Position numbers and translations under genes: made by a program. A stretch of 64,000 nt of DNA from Pyrocephalus nanus (taxonomy: Eukaryota; Chordata; Aves; Passeriformes; Tyrannidae). Below the pieces are notes generated by a model. It was not told the DNA's origin, did no database searches, and saw only the letters and a list, made by a program, of their open reading frames with translations. Of this stretch, positions 12,401 through 24,672 are shown piece by piece (position 1 is the stretch's first letter; the number at the start of each line of letters is the position of its first letter). The stretch is taken from positions 10,957,501-11,021,500 of the forward strand of contig CM076267.1 of NCBI GenBank assembly GCA_038380795.1, read 5' to 3'.

Positions 12401-15400
12401 AAGAAACGTTTTAAATATTTCAGCACAAGGTTTAAGAAAAAGTAAACTTTCTGTCAGATCACATATATAATTGTCTTTTTATATTTAGTCTTTATTTCAA
12501 TACATTCCATTTATTCAGTATGGTACTGACAGCTGCTCAAACATGCCAGGAAATCAACAGTAAAAGATGCATTCACTAGTGAAATCCATCCACAATTAGT
12601 AACCAGCTAATAAGTCACATACTTAAGAGCTTCTTTCACAACCTGCACTCTTTAACACGAATGCATCAGTGAGACATTGAGACTGATTTAGCTTGTTTGC
12701 TGAACAGAACACTGAGGCAAAGCTATCACAGTCCCTCTCCTTAAAAAATATGGCCAACTGAGTGCTACAGGAGACAGAAAAAGCTCTGAAACTAAACCAG
12801 TATCTATATTTCAACCTTATACAGACCTTCCAGATAGTGCTTGCAAGTCTCTTACAAACCACATTAAAATTCAAACAGCCTTTCTTTCCAAGCACACCCA
12901 CTCCTCCAGGCTTATCTAGGGTCACAAGTATGTAACAGTTGTGTATGTTCCTCATTACTGTCCCTTCCCATAATTAATAACAGAAAGTAAATGTGAAAAA
13001 ACAATGCAAAACTCTTAATAGTCTGGGCAACACTGGGAAAACAATGTGACTGCTGAGCTGTACTCAAATTGTTCTGTTCAAATCAACCAAGTGTAAAGAT
13101 GTGAACAATGAGGTTAATGAACTGTAGCATTAATAGAGAGAGGGGTGTCAATCCGGTTGTTTGCATTGCACAGACTCAGGAAAAAGGTTTTTCAAACAGT
13201 TTATGAAGTTACAGAACCTAAAGAAAAAAAAAAACAACAAAAGCTATTTCACATTGATAAGCAGGCAGAGCTGTATAATTATGAGTGTACAATAACACAA
13301 AAATAAAACACAGGATGAATTCAGTTAATTCATTTGTGCTGAATTTAATAGTGTAATCAGTTGGAGGTTTTTTAAACAAAAGCATAACCCATGTTTAAGT
13401 TTGAGAGCTCATTGCTTTTCCAACTATAGAGCACATTACTCCCAGCAATCACTCAGTTAAGGTTAGATATGCTATTTGCATGCCAAGCCACTCTTTTTCA
13501 ATGACTCCTAACTGGTTGTTTGGTTTTGGCTTTTTTAAACCATCTCATCTAGAGTGGCAAAAAAACTGAGGGTGTATGTGACTGTTTTTAGCCAAAAGTA
13601 ATTCCGTTTCACTGACTAGATGGATAAAATTAGTTCACTGCTCTCTACTCACAGTTCTCCCTCCAGACAATCTCATTTTCCCCACGTCCTGGGTAAGTTA
13701 AAACCATTGTGTGTTAAAAGAGCACTTAAAACACCTCCCTGAGAACCCTGGGGGGGAAAGTAGAGTCTCGTCAGCTAAATCAAGATGGTCTATAAGGGAT
13801 CAGACATTATTCATTTTTATTTCTAATTAAAACATGAAAACAAATCCAAAAATCATGAAGGACATTGCATACCACTACTGATGTCAATAAACTCTCCAGG
13901 GCTTAACAGATTCTAGTGTTACAATCAAAGTGACAAGAGTCATTTATACACTAAAAGATGAAGGCAAAACTAAAAGAATGAAGAATGGATGTAACAGAAT
14001 GCAGGGTAAAGGGCAGATGACTTTTAGTTGGTACATCAATCAATCTTCGAAATATGATAAGTGCCATACCAAAAATCCTCGATTGAAATAAAGCACAAAT
14101 TCTGAATGCTGACATTTAAAGAAAAATTCAGAAAATTTACACAATATGAGAAACTGCACTACTAGTTAGGATGTTTACTTAAACTAAAGTGTCAAAAAAA
14201 ACCCAAAAACATGGAGTATGCAATCAAGAAAAAAATAATTTTGATTTGACAACTGTTCCTTCATTGAAAAAAAGCTCAAATAATAACTTTATCCTAACCT
14301 AAAACATCACACATCAGCATGCTGTCACCCTATTTCTAATGCCTGCCAACACCTACATTCACCTCTGAAGCAAAATTCCATCTATCATCTGAGCACTTTA
14401 TGCTTCACACATCCGTAATTACCCCTATTTCTCACTACACAGCACAACTTTCTCTGAAGGAGAAGGGCTGCTATTTTCAATTACTTTCACAACACAGGAG
14501 GCCTGGGCACTACACTGTGGCTATAGAAGCAATTACAGTCCAAGCGACAGCCAATGCCTCCCAGCACTGGCCAAAACTAAGGCATCCAACTCTGCCCTTC
14601 TGCATAACAAAACAAGGTTTGCCTCCACCCAGCTCCCCACCTCTGCATGCTCTCCAGCCTGATTTAACATACTTGATGCACTTATACTAAGTCCTCGTTT
14701 TTAACAAGACAGCATATTCAGGAAATTACACTAGACAAACCACATCTTATTGTGAGAATTTGTCCTTAGAGCAAAGGAGAAACTTTGAAGTCTAGCCAAC
14801 TGAGTGGGTAGCAAACATCCAGAGAAAGTTCTTTTCAAGGGTGGAGAGAAGTGATGAATGTAAAGGATTACAAAACTATTAGCAGGCTTGCTAAAATAGA
14901 CACTGTTATTCAGTGCCATCTAAAATGTGAAGAGCTGACGAAGGAGCAAAGTGCAAACCTCTCATAATGCACAGCTCTTTGATGGTGAGTTTCTACAGCA
15001 ACTCAAGGAAGGAAGTGGAAAACTGAACAGAGATCTATGGAATTCACGGGAAGAAGAAAGTTTAAAGTAACTCAGACAGAAACAGAAGAAAATCAATATG
15101 GAAAGAAAAGAGGACAACAGAACTGCTTCTGTAAGAAGTTTGGGAGAGGTAGGTGAAAAAAATTAGGTCACTTGTCAATTACTGTTACAGTAAAAAGGGA
15201 AATGGTCCCTATGCATTTCAATTAGGCCCATTTGATCTTCCAGCACTTTTACTCAAAAAGGTGATAAAAACCTCATCTCCCACAACATAACCAACTTTTA
15301 AAAAAACATCCAAATCTGACACAGGCTGAGTTCTCCCATGGTTATTGCTTTTTCTTCTCCCAGCTGCAGCAAGTTCGAATCTGGACAATCAGTTGCCACT

Positions 15401-18400
15401 TCTGCCACCATAATCCCCAGGGCAGGGTTACACCAGAGTAGAAAGAGTAAACCACAATACAAGCATCAAAAGTGGTAAAAGGATGGTATCACAGCATTAT
15501 ACCTTTATAAACAACCCACATAGGTAAGCAGGAGATGATTAAAGGTCTACACAGTACTGCTTAGAAGATTCCACACTTTTACACATTTTAAACATCTTTA
15601 CACGTTTTCTTTCTGGATTCTTTTCCAGAATCTAACCCTAATACTGTTAAACTGCAAATACAGAGATTGTAAGCTATTTCTACACTGTCTCATGGCACCT
15701 GGAATTCTCTGCATCAGGGCCCCAGGCAAATAGGGCACCCCAGTGATTTTGTTTAGTTTTCATTTCAGTAGAAAGCAGTTTTCAATCTTCTAGAGTAATC
15801 CTTACGAATAAGTACGTAATAAGGATAATGCACTGGCAAAAAGATCCTATTAACACATACGTGTATATAAACTGCACAAAATTAAGCTAATCTCTTTCAT
15901 TACAAAACTGTAGGAAGTATTCAGATTTATGATTGCAATTCTAGGATTTATGATTGCACCCTGACACTGTAAAGTGTCAGGCAGTGTATGCTTGCCCAGG
16001 ATACCTTACAGACAGAGGGACTTTGGGGAGGGGGAAAAAGGGGAAGATATTAACTAATTAAAATCAACACTTCCTTCCATTCTATTTATGATTTTGCTTC
16101 ACTAAACTTGGAAGACTGATATCAGATGATGTCAGGTTCACATGTGGAGTCCACATATTAGTGCAAGGATCTGGCAAGTTTTTAAGTTTTTGTCCTGCTG
16201 AGAAACATCTGAAGGTTGGCCCCAAACTCATTCAGTGCATTCACTTAACAGCACAAACCTTTAACCCAGGTCAACCACACAACTCCGTATTTACCTCCAA
16301 CGTGAACCAAATTAAAGTTTTACAACATTAATGACTACTTATAAAAATGTGTCCATTTTATACAAAATTGCAATTCTTAACACTGTACACAAGGCACCCA
16401 TTTTAACGAGTGCATCTTTTAGCCAGCACAGCCCTTTGGATTTTCACCAGGGCAGATGCTTCCTAAAGTGATGCTCCTCCCTCCAGCTGCTCCAACTCCT
16501 GACACTATGCTCTCAGCTTACGTCATCACTGAGTCTCACTGGGAAGAAATAATAAAAATTTTCAGAAATCTTGAAAGGTCAGAAAAAGATCATCTTCTTG
16601 TTAAGTGCTCATCTTCATTTGCAGTATTTTTTTCCCTTCAATAAAGCAGTCCACTGAACAGACCCATTTCTCCCTCTGAGTGCCTTGGAAAGATGTGCAC
16701 TTCGAGCAGGGGACAACGCAGACATCTAAGCTAAAATGCACATAAGGTCATGGCAGCTTTATGTTTTAGAGCCACAAAAAAGCTTTTTTTTTCTAAGAAA
16801 AAAAAAAAAAAAAGAATTCTACTACTCTGTCTAATTTAAGGATAGAAAATCAAAAGTCTGGAACTTACCTGCAGATATCTTACCGGTGCCCTTATACTCC
16901 CCCACAGATACATGTGCAAAGCCATTCGCTGAGCCAAGTTCTGACACAGAAATTTGGTAGGGTGGTCTCAGTTTGATCTCTGTCTGCATGTCAGCAAGAT
17001 TCATCTTTGTTGACAAAGAACGTGTGTTGTTGTATCTCTGTTTGGTCCTCTGAATGAAATTATCTGTGTAAAATTTAAAATAAAAAGGTGTATTTTTATG
17101 GACTTTTGTTTAATAATCCAAGATCATGCAGCTCTGTGTACTACCATCACATACACACTTCACAAATTGAAACATTTTCTTTGAAATGTTTGCATTTCTC
17201 TTGACTATTTAACGCCATTTCTGTTTTTTGCCTAATACCTCATGGGTTATTTAATTCTGCAGTTAAAAAAAAAAATCTAACCTCTAGAAATCTAATTACT
17301 TAATAAGTGTGAATAAACTAATGACTTTTCATTGCATAAGACAATGCACTTCTAGTACAATGGGCTTACTTCATTTATTCCAGATTTTCTGCTAGTTTAC
17401 TAAATAACCTTATGAAAAAATTAACTCCTGCATTCAAGTGTGAATGTACTTGAGTATGAAACGTGCTTGCAAAATATTCAGAAGTAGAAAAAAATATATA
17501 TTTAAGCCGTAATAGAGTTAAATTCTAACTTAATAACTAGTAGAACAAAGATGTTGGGGGAAAAAAAGTGTTCATAGAAATTTTCACAAGGAAGACAATA
17601 ATGTTATACAGAAATTGTTAATAACTGATGACTGAATTGCAGATAGGATTAACCAACCGGAATATCTGCCCCTATATTTCTCAAACTCCTGTTCTTTTTG
17701 CTCTGATGTGTTTTATAAAAGTATCTAAAATAACTGTCTAATATATAGCATTAAAGCAACATAAATTAATGGAATTTGTAACAACTGTTATCTGGTATAT
17801 ATGAGATGAGCTGCATTTGGAGTTTTCATGACAGGAGATTAAATGCTTCACTACATCATAAGATAAATAAAAATGTTTCCCTTTCATGTACTGAACAAAA
17901 GTTTCAAGACAGCTAAGAGCAAACATGGAACTTCAGTCTTTTACTTGAGAAATTTAGGAAGCTCTGTGACTTCATAGGTTAAGTATTTCAACAGGTGTGA
18001 AGTCAAACAACTCCTAGTATTATTAACTAGGAGAAGATAAACTCCAGAGTTGGTCACAGAAGGCTCAAATCAAAACCTACTGGAATGAATAGAAAGATTA
18101 TGAAAAGTTTGTATAAAACTCTAATAAGCCTAATTTAATGCCCAACTGAAGAGCTGATTCTAACAGGAGCTAATTCAGATTCTAAATCTGCCTACAATAC
18201 AGCTATAAACTGCCTTGGACATTTTTGTTTCATGTGCATTAAGTTGCACATCTATTTAAATACTCATTTGTCTTAGTGTGAGAATAAAGGAGGGAAAAAA
18301 AGTCAGATCCTTACCAAACTCTATAAAACAGTATGGTCTGATTGCAGTATTTGTCTTCATCATATTGTAAGTAGTGATGAACTCTTTCTGAAGCTCATCC

Positions 18401-20336
18401 AGGAAGCAGAAAGCCAGGACACTGGGATAATTTTCCGTGCACAACATCATGTAGCTTACTCCCAGGGAACTTATAAAGCTAGAATTCAGAAAACATATTT
18501 CAAATTTCAAATTTAAATCCAGTGAATTAGCTGCTTCTCTGGTCTGATCTAATATTCTACAATCAGAAAAACAAAATTTTATCTGGGATAGCAAAGGAAT
18601 TAATGTTTACTGAAAACTCCAACACTATTTTGGAAGAAGAATTTACTTTTAGGCTACGTTCTTCTTTGACACCACATTGTACAATCTTATGAGAGGCTGT
18701 ATGACGCATATATGTGTATGTATATGTGTGTGTGCATACATATATACACACCTCCAGGAAACAGAAAACAGCAAAGCTTCTGAGGTACAGAAACACAGTG
18801 AGTTTGTCTCACAATAGCTTTTCACTCAGTTTTCAATATACATATTCCCTGCTGCATTTAGGCAATTCACTAGAGTTCAGGTTTTCATGGCACATATTAA
18901 TTTCTTCTAAGTCTCGGTGGATTACATACACTACTAAAAGTAATCAAAGACAAAAATAATACAGACTATCCTGACTAAGCCTTATATCTCATTCTTAGAA
19001 GTTTCTTTTAAGCTAATCAGTTCACAAGCCAACTACAGCTGAGGTCTTAAAAAAAAAAAAATACTGGAACAATTTAGTCCATCCTGGGCCTAATCTCAAG
19101 AAATGTTGGAAACATTGTGAGGGCTGAGCACTTTCTAGGATCATTCAGGTGGTATACTTCCCACCACTGTAACTTCCACATGGTTACTATGGCTCAGGAT
19201 AAAATTACTCACCTGATTAAAAGTGGGAGATGTAATCAGAATTTAGCTCAGCTGAAGTGCAAGTGAACTACCAACTAGACACAGGTGCACTTTATTACCA
19301 AGACTAAGGAGAAGGATCACATACAAAGCAAAATTCTGAGTAAACAACAGATTCAAAGAATTATTTCACAATAATCCAGGTTTCACACTGTGAAATAATT
19401 ACGGAGTTATGTTTGGGCTTTAGCACGTTTCTCTGAATCCAACAGAAAGCCTGAAGGTACAACAAAAGGGTCTAATGTAAACATCCTAGTGAGATATTAC
19501 AGAACTACTGGTTATGAAAGTATCTGGGCACCTTTTAAAAGTGGTCAACTGAAAAAAGAAAACAAGTGAGTACTAGTTGAAGTGCCACGACCACGAAAAG
19601 TCTGGTCATTTTCAAGTAAGAATCAACCTTGAAATAAAAAGAAATATTTATACTAGGTAAATATTTATAAAAATACTTATAAATATTTATAAAAATACTG
19701 TCTATTTCAAACTACAATCATAGAATGATTTGTTTGGAAGGGATCTTAAAGATCCAACTTTTGCTAGACCAGGTTGCTTAAAGCCCCATCCAGCCTGGCC
19801 TTGAACACTTGCAGGGATGGAGCATCCATAGCTTCTCAGGGCAACCTGTGCCAGCACCTCACCACCCTCACAATAAAGAAAATCTCCCTAATAACTAATC
19901 CAAACCTGCCCTCTTTCAGTTTAAAGCCACTCTCCCATGTCCTATCACTACACACCCTTGCAAAAGAACTTCCACCAGAATTTAAGTAGGCTTCAAGTCT
20001 TTCTACAGTTTCTTAATTTTAAATTTCTGATACGTAAATACTGCCAATAATTTACCTTAATTTGATTCAGCATTTCCAAGGTGAACTGTTAACTTTTTAA
20101 CGAACAGACAGACACAACACAGGATGTTGCAAATACATAAAAGAGAAGCCTTACTTTATATTATACTGTCCAGTTTTCAGGGTACACCTATCAGGCAGCT
20201 GAGAAAGTTTCTTTGCGAGCATTTTAAAGTATTTTCTACATTCTTGCATTCCCGTGCTCTGCTCATAATCAGTGGATGCAGACAGTGGGAGCCCATCCCT
20301 CACACGGACCACAGAGGCAGACAAGATCATAGACAT
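6272..20336 (-). CDS. SEC22A: SEC22A coding region (six coding exons, complete)
   Basis: Vesicle-trafficking protein SEC22A, a multi-pass membrane protein of the ER/early secretory pathway. Six exons (20336-20155, 18478-18315, 17063-16869, 12247-12129, 9295-9230, 6472-6272) join with consistent phases into 927 nt, or 308 residues plus TGA; human SEC22A, from memory, has 307. Residues 1 to about 125 form the longin domain (starts [20 protein letters not shown]). A linker follows (about 126-190), then hydrophobic segments at about 190-208, 229-250, 255-270 and 275-290. As known for SEC22A and SEC22C, and unlike SEC22B, there is no SNARE coiled coil between longin domain and membrane segments. 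The start is the first ATG of the exon's conserved frame, with G at -3; a second ATG is two codons on. All introns are GT-AG and no disruption is seen. The paralogue SEC22C is less likely because wording and length follow SEC22A throughout. Confidence 0.96.
6473..9229 (-). other. SEC22A: SEC22A intron (last)
   Basis: GT-AG intron of 2757 nt. It is AT-rich unique sequence with a T18-19 run near 7471-7489; no repeat family recognised. Confidence 0.85.
9230..9295 (-). CDS. SEC22A: SEC22A coding exon 5 (66 nt, second membrane segment)
   Basis: A short phase 0-0 exon of 22 codons between the acceptor TTATTCTTACAG and the donor TACCAG|GTGTGT. It encodes [20 protein letters not shown] plus YQ, the start of the second membrane helix. 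The reading matches the SEC22A position where human has [20 protein letters not shown] (from memory). Confidence 0.94.
9296..12128 (-). other. SEC22A: SEC22A intron
   Basis: GT-AG intron of 2833 nt containing the plus-strand CR1 fragment at 10985-11255 and A-rich runs near 10801-10850 and 11730-11748. Nothing else was recognised. Confidence 0.85.
10985..11255 (+). mobile_element. CR1 LINE fragment (sense)
   Basis: The segment reads like the 3' region of avian CR1 on the plus strand: GAGGAGCAGCTGATGAAACT, GAGAAAAGGAGGCTCAGGAG, AGGTGGGTGTCAGTCTCTTC, GAGAGGAAATGGCC, GGGGAGGTTTAGAT and GTCAAGCACTGGAACAG appear in the known order. It lies in the SEC22A intron between 9295 and 12129, antisense to the gene. 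Confidence 0.88.
12129..12247 (-). CDS. SEC22A: SEC22A coding exon 4 (first membrane segment)
   Basis: The acceptor CTGCTTTGCAG precedes CTCCTCATC; the donor is CTCCAG|GTATTG. It has 119 nt and encodes residues 181-220. It holds the hydrophobic segment [19 protein letters not shown] followed by [11 protein letters not shown], the first transmembrane helix. It ends in phase 0. Confidence 0.95.
12248..16868 (-). other. SEC22A: SEC22A intron (4.6 kb, largest between coding exons)
   Basis: GT-AG intron of AT-rich unique sequence. An A-run lies near 16798-16815. Short open frames here show no conserved motif. Confidence 0.85.
16869..17063 (-). CDS. SEC22A: SEC22A coding exon 3 (end of longin domain, linker)
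   Basis: The acceptor TTTTACACAG precedes ATAATTTC; the donor is GCAG|GTAAGT. It has 195 nt and encodes residues 116-180, including [18 protein letters not shown], a signature of SEC22A/C. The stretch around residues 155-170 (after GSANG) is the most diverged part and holds the one-residue length difference from the human protein as I recall it. Confidence 0.95.
17064..18314 (-). other. SEC22A: SEC22A intron
   Basis: 1251-nt AT-rich GT-AG intron between the longin-core exon and the linker exon; no repeat recognised. Confidence 0.85.
18315..18478 (-). CDS. SEC22A: SEC22A coding exon 2 (longin core)
   Basis: The exon begins after the acceptor GAATTCTAG and ends at GAGTTTG|GTAAGG. It has 164 nt and encodes residues 61-115, with motifs [20 protein letters not shown] and [10 protein letters not shown], the core of the longin fold. 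It leaves phase 1, so the G joins AT of the next exon to make Asp116. Confidence 0.96.
18709..18751. repeat. TATG/TG microsatellite
   Basis: Alternating pyrimidine-purine run (TATGTGTATGTATATGTGTG, then TGTGCATACATATATACACA) in the SEC22A intron upstream of the exon at 18478. Its two halves are partly inverted copies. Confidence 0.85.
19644..19699. repeat. AT-rich imperfect tandem repeat
   Basis: Several copies of AATATTTATAA/AAATACTTATAA in a row beside the CR1 copy in the SEC22A intron. Confidence 0.7.
19717..19995 (-). mobile_element. CR1 LINE fragment (3' end)
   Basis: Reverse-complement CR1 3' end: ATCATAGAATGATTTG, TTGGAAGGGATCTTAAAGAT, CTAGACCAGGTTGCTTAAAG, CCCATCCAGCCTGGCCTTGA and CCTATCACTACA occur in order. 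It is in the intron just downstream of the first SEC22A coding exon and has the same orientation as the gene. Confidence 0.88.
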
Positions 20337-20358
20337 TGCCAACAGAGTTAACAACAAC
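20155..20358 (-). CDS. SEC22A: SEC22A first coding exon (start codon, longin N-terminus)
   Basis: The acceptor is TTTGTTGTAG before 20358 and the donor is AAA|GTAAGG after 20155. It carries 22 nt of 5' leader and then 182 nt of coding sequence starting at 20336. It encodes residues 1-60 plus two bases of Asn61. The translation ends [10 protein letters not shown], matching the SEC22A longin domain. Phase 2 at the donor fits the next exon, giving N-F-I-S-S-L across the junction. Confidence 0.95.
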
Positions 20359-21837
20359 CTACAACAAAGCACAGATCAGGGGCAATCAGAATTAAGGTAA
20401 AAGCAGAAACAACGGAGTCAACTGTGATCAGTCAAACTTCCCAAGCTGTGTACTGGGTTCAGGCTTCAAACGAGGCACAGTGAGGATTGTCAACTATAAC
20501 TCAGATTCGAGTCCTAACTGAGCAGGACCTATTAGTCTACACGAACCACAAGGCAGTTTTTCAAACCTTACATTAAACCAAAACATTCAAAAGTTCAGCA
20601 AGACAAGCATTAAAGGAAGGATTATTTATCTGCTAAGTATCAGTACACAAGTGGGCGAACTGCTAGAATTTATATGAAGCCAAAAACAAACACTTCCTCA
20701 GCTCTTAACACTGCTCTGCAGACTCCTACCACGTACTGCACCTATCACTTCAGAGACTATGTAAAAATATTTTTGACTCCCTCGGCTGATGGTACTCAGG
20801 TTCCATACAGTCACAAACTGCAAAAGGAAACAGATTTCTGAATACAGCTGAAATATGCTTTTGTGTGCAATACTGACACGTTTACAGCACCTTTCACACT
20901 ATGACGTTAAGGGTGCTTTACAAGCCTCAGAGAGTGAAGGGCTGTATTCTCAAAAGTCAAGAACCCAAATTTTCCCCAAATAACACTGCCTCTTCATAAA
21001 AGAGACGAAACAGCTATTTTTTCCCTGAACTCTCACCATCTCTATTTCCCACTACCCAAAGGTTACATAGGTCACTTAATGAATAATCAGCAATATTCAA
21101 GTTCTTCAAGGCTATTTACTCTTCAGAGGCATATAATAATGAAAGCACTGAAAATGTGTTGTCATCTTCAGTTTAAGAAATTCAGCTTCATCAGCTTCAT
21201 CAACTTCAACCTCCTTTGAGATGCATCACATTAGCTGAATAAATTCCAAATTAATACCCTCTTATTTTACTTGAACAGCATATCAGACTTTCCCCAAAGT
21301 CATAAAAGCAATGGAAGCCGCTGTTGCCTGCAGTCTGCTGAATACCTCTGGGCTTTTATCAGGTGCACTTGTTATTTCAGCACTTCACAAGAGAATTCCC
21401 TCCTGTACCAAGTGCTTTGATCATCTGGACACAAAAACAAAAAACAACCCCAACTTCAGGACTTGCTCTAGATCAGCCTGCTGGCACAAAGCATTCAAGA
21501 AGCTAAACACACAGTTCTAGAAACTTTTCCCTATCTCTATGTTCATACACGCACTCCCAGAAGGACAACTCACATGGAATGCACACAGATCCATTTTCTT
21601 AACTATGCTGCTCCCCACATAACCAAGGCAGCAGCTCAAGTGCAGGACAAAATTGCAGAGGAGCTTTAAACTGTAATGGTTCTCTGACAATAACCATCTC
21701 TACCACTTGGAACTCAATCCTGACAGGGACTTTTGGGAGCTATATCAATATACACAAAAGAACAATGATGTGATTGCCAAGTTTAAATACCCCCTCATTA
21801 ACTTACCTGCACAAAATGTAATTTCGTGGATCTGCAT
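20348..21837 (-). other. Possible upstream ORF in the SEC22A leader (spliced)
   Basis: If 21807-21870 is spliced to the exon starting at 20358, an ATG at 21837-21835 opens a frame of 13 codons (MQIHEITFCAGCC) that ends at TAA, 20350-20348. The stop is 11 nt before the SEC22A start, and the frame differs from that of the main ORF. It depends on the proposed exon being real. Confidence 0.35.
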
Positions 21838-21870
21838 TTCCTCTGATGAAACAAATAACTTTGTTAGCAC
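21807..21870 (-). other. SEC22A: Probable non-coding 5' exon of SEC22A
   Basis: Between the acceptor CTTTCTTCACCTTAG and a near-perfect donor GCAG|GTAAGT lies a 64-nt segment in the interval between the CpG-island promoter and the first coding exon, in the right orientation. It has no long open frame, so if used it is 5' leader. It contains one ATG (21837-21835) that would open a 13-codon upstream ORF after splicing to the exon at 20358. The splice signals are seen; its use in mRNA is inferred. Confidence 0.5.
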
Positions 21871-23289
21871 CTAAGGTGAAGAAAGAAACAAAGTTCCATG
21901 TCCTGTTTCAGGAAAAAGTAGTGAATACGGCTGCACTGCAGGAGAAACTCTGAATCCTGTAGCCAGCTCGCAGAAGAAGAAATATTGTTCTGTTCACTTT
22001 TTAAATGATCTCGATGGTTAAAGTTCATGTTGAGCTATCTGATGAGAGAAGAACAAAAAGAAAAAGTTAATAAACGAATTTAATGGCTAACAACATTTTT
22101 CAACTTTCTGTGAGGACATACTTATTGGAAATGCCTGAAGATATCCAAGGGAGGTTACTCACAAGGTACTCAAAGAAAATTAGAATAATAGAGATATTGT
22201 TTCTGCGTTCTTTAAGTGAAGCTCAGGAAGTCCCATCGCTTCAGCCATTTAAAATGGGAAAACGTTATCTGCCTGGACAATACACGAGCAACTCAGGGTA
22301 ACACAACCTTTGACTCTGATCCCATCATTCACCTCACACTGTATGTGTAATTATTTTGTAATATCCTCTGATCAGGACACTTTGGGAACATAACACAACA
22401 CAACCACAGCTGTATTTCCAAAGCATTAAGATTTTCAATATTCAATCTTACCATAGATGCTTTGCTCCTACAACTCCTAAGGACAAAGAACATAAATACC
22501 ACTAACAACAGCATGCATGCACAGACAACAGGCAAACGATAAAGACATCTTGAGAGGTATTCTTTAAACTTTTATGTCTACTCTATATGTAAATAAATAT
22601 TTGAATAAATCTAGAACAAAACTTCCTTAAAGACACCTATTCACATCTAGAGAAATTAGGTTCTCTAACAGGAGATAAGCCTCCATTGAAACCTTAATAT
22701 ATTCTCTTATATACTACAAAATCACATAAGGTAAAAATTGTGTTTAGATGAATGATCTTAAGAACACCAGTCAGCCAGGTTTTGTTACCATCATCTTAAA
22801 AACCCACCCAGTGAAAATATGTACTTTTTCCTCGGCTTCCTAACAGCAAAATCTGAAAACTAGCTAAAAAAATGATGCCAATAAAAGAAAATCACTTCGG
22901 TTGCAAGATCACACATATGTCAAGAGATGTATAATACACATACTGAATGTAACAGAACATTCAGCCTTACTTGAAAATGTATTAACATAAGAAAAATGTT
23001 TACTAAATCTTCAAAATAAAAGAGTTGCTTTACCCAGCCCTCAAAACAGCACAGCTTTACAGGAGTCAAGCGGTAAATTTCATATAGACTTACACAGGTA
23101 GAGATTGAAGAACGAACATTAAGGATATGGTAGTGCTTTTAGAACTGCTTCAAGTGTCTTTTTTAAACATTATTCAAAACTGCATGAAGTAATTCACCAA
23201 ACTGTTACAAATTTCATACGTTTTCCTAAAAATTCTATAAGCCTCAACCACCTGAAGATGACAGAAGACTGCATTTCCACTACAAATGG

Positions 23290-23640
23290 TCTATAAGTCT
23301 CTTACAGGTGCAGGGAAACGAACAGGGATCAGGTTCATGGTCTCGTTCCATAACAGAACTGAAGAATGCCAAATCCAACCAGCAGGTGTTTAGCTCACAG
23401 GTACCACACTTCTTCACAAAGCGTCACCAGCCTTGTCACAAGCTGCTGTCAATGCTACAACGTCATATAAATTCAAGAGGCAACTGGAAAAATCCACAGA
23501 AAGACTACCAGGGTTATTAAAACCAAACCACTGACCTTTGTTCAGCATGACTCTGACCCCAAAACGATCATCAACAGCAAGAGTACACCACGGAGGCATC
23601 ACTCCATGCTTGCTCTGTTCTTATGTTTCCCCTAGTTAGT
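23290..23640 (+). mobile_element. Old CR1 LINE 3' tail (sense)
   Basis: The stretch AATTCAAGAGGCAACTGGAA, GGGTTATTAAAACCAAACCA, GGCATCACTCCATGCTTG and CTGTTCTTATGTTTCCCC resembles the 3' tail of older sauropsid CR1 families on the plus strand. It lies in the upstream SEC22A intron. Similarity is judged from memory of the family pattern and is diverged. Confidence 0.55.
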
Positions 23641-24672
23641 ATCTAATTCTGCCTCATCTTTATTGATTTCCCTTACGCTCCTTCACAGCCCTCCCTGCAA
23701 ACAAGGACTGGGAGAACTCATGGAAAAGAGGAACATGGAGAAAGCTGGCCACACACAGGCAAATATCAGCTGAATGGCCATTCCTCTGTTACTCCACCTT
23801 CCCAAGAGCTGTCCAACTCCTCGTACACGTCAGCATCCACTGCTTTCACAAAAAAAGAATTAGCACGTGTCTGGTTTCATTTTCTCCCATGCACAGGAAA
23901 CCTCAGATGATGGAATCCAGAGCCTGTATCACTGTACATTTTGTTCTGAAGACATATTAAATTATATCTTGTTTATTTCTGTGTTATGATTATACCCGAT
24001 CCTAAGGCAGCATCTGGGAAAGTCCTAGAAAGTGGCACGTGTTCCAGTCTTTTGTAACAAATTGGTCATCCTGTTTGTGATCTGACAGTAATTATTTTAG
24101 ACTGATCTGCCAACATCTCATAACATTTTTTACAAGTGCTAACTATGTTTTAAAAGTGACCTGTGACTACGGTTTCCTCAGGATACTTCCATTTTTAAAA
24201 GAAGTCTAGCTTTCCAAAAATTGTAAGCAGATCTAGTGTAAGAGCAAGCCTACCCTCCTGCACCTGCCAGCCTTCAGCATCAACTTGATCAAGGCACTCT
24301 TGCCAGGACGTCTGCCTCTCGTGACAGTCTTCCATAAACCATAAAATTGGGAAGTGGGTGCAAGCCGCACTCCTGCTTGACACGGAATGAAGATACAGGT
24401 TCTGTGCTTGCTTCAAGTGTATGTATGTAATAGACAATCCTTTGCCCTCAGTTCTGAGGGTTGTGACAGCTGCATTACACAGGCAAGAGTCTTTAATTCT
24501 TCCACCCTACACCACACTTCAGAAATCCGTGTAACAAAGTAAAGTGCTACAGAAGAACACTACAAATAAAGCCACTTCGACACCGTCAGGTACGCAAGGA
24601 AATAATCCTAAACGACTAACCCACGTAATCCTTCCCATAGAGGAAAAATAGACCTCAGAAGCAGAACCAAGA

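Larger units (their letters stand above)
18479..20154 (-). other. SEC22A: SEC22A intron
   Basis: 1676-nt GT-AG intron holding the TG/TATG microsatellite, the AT-rich tandem and a CR1 3' end. Confidence 0.85.
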
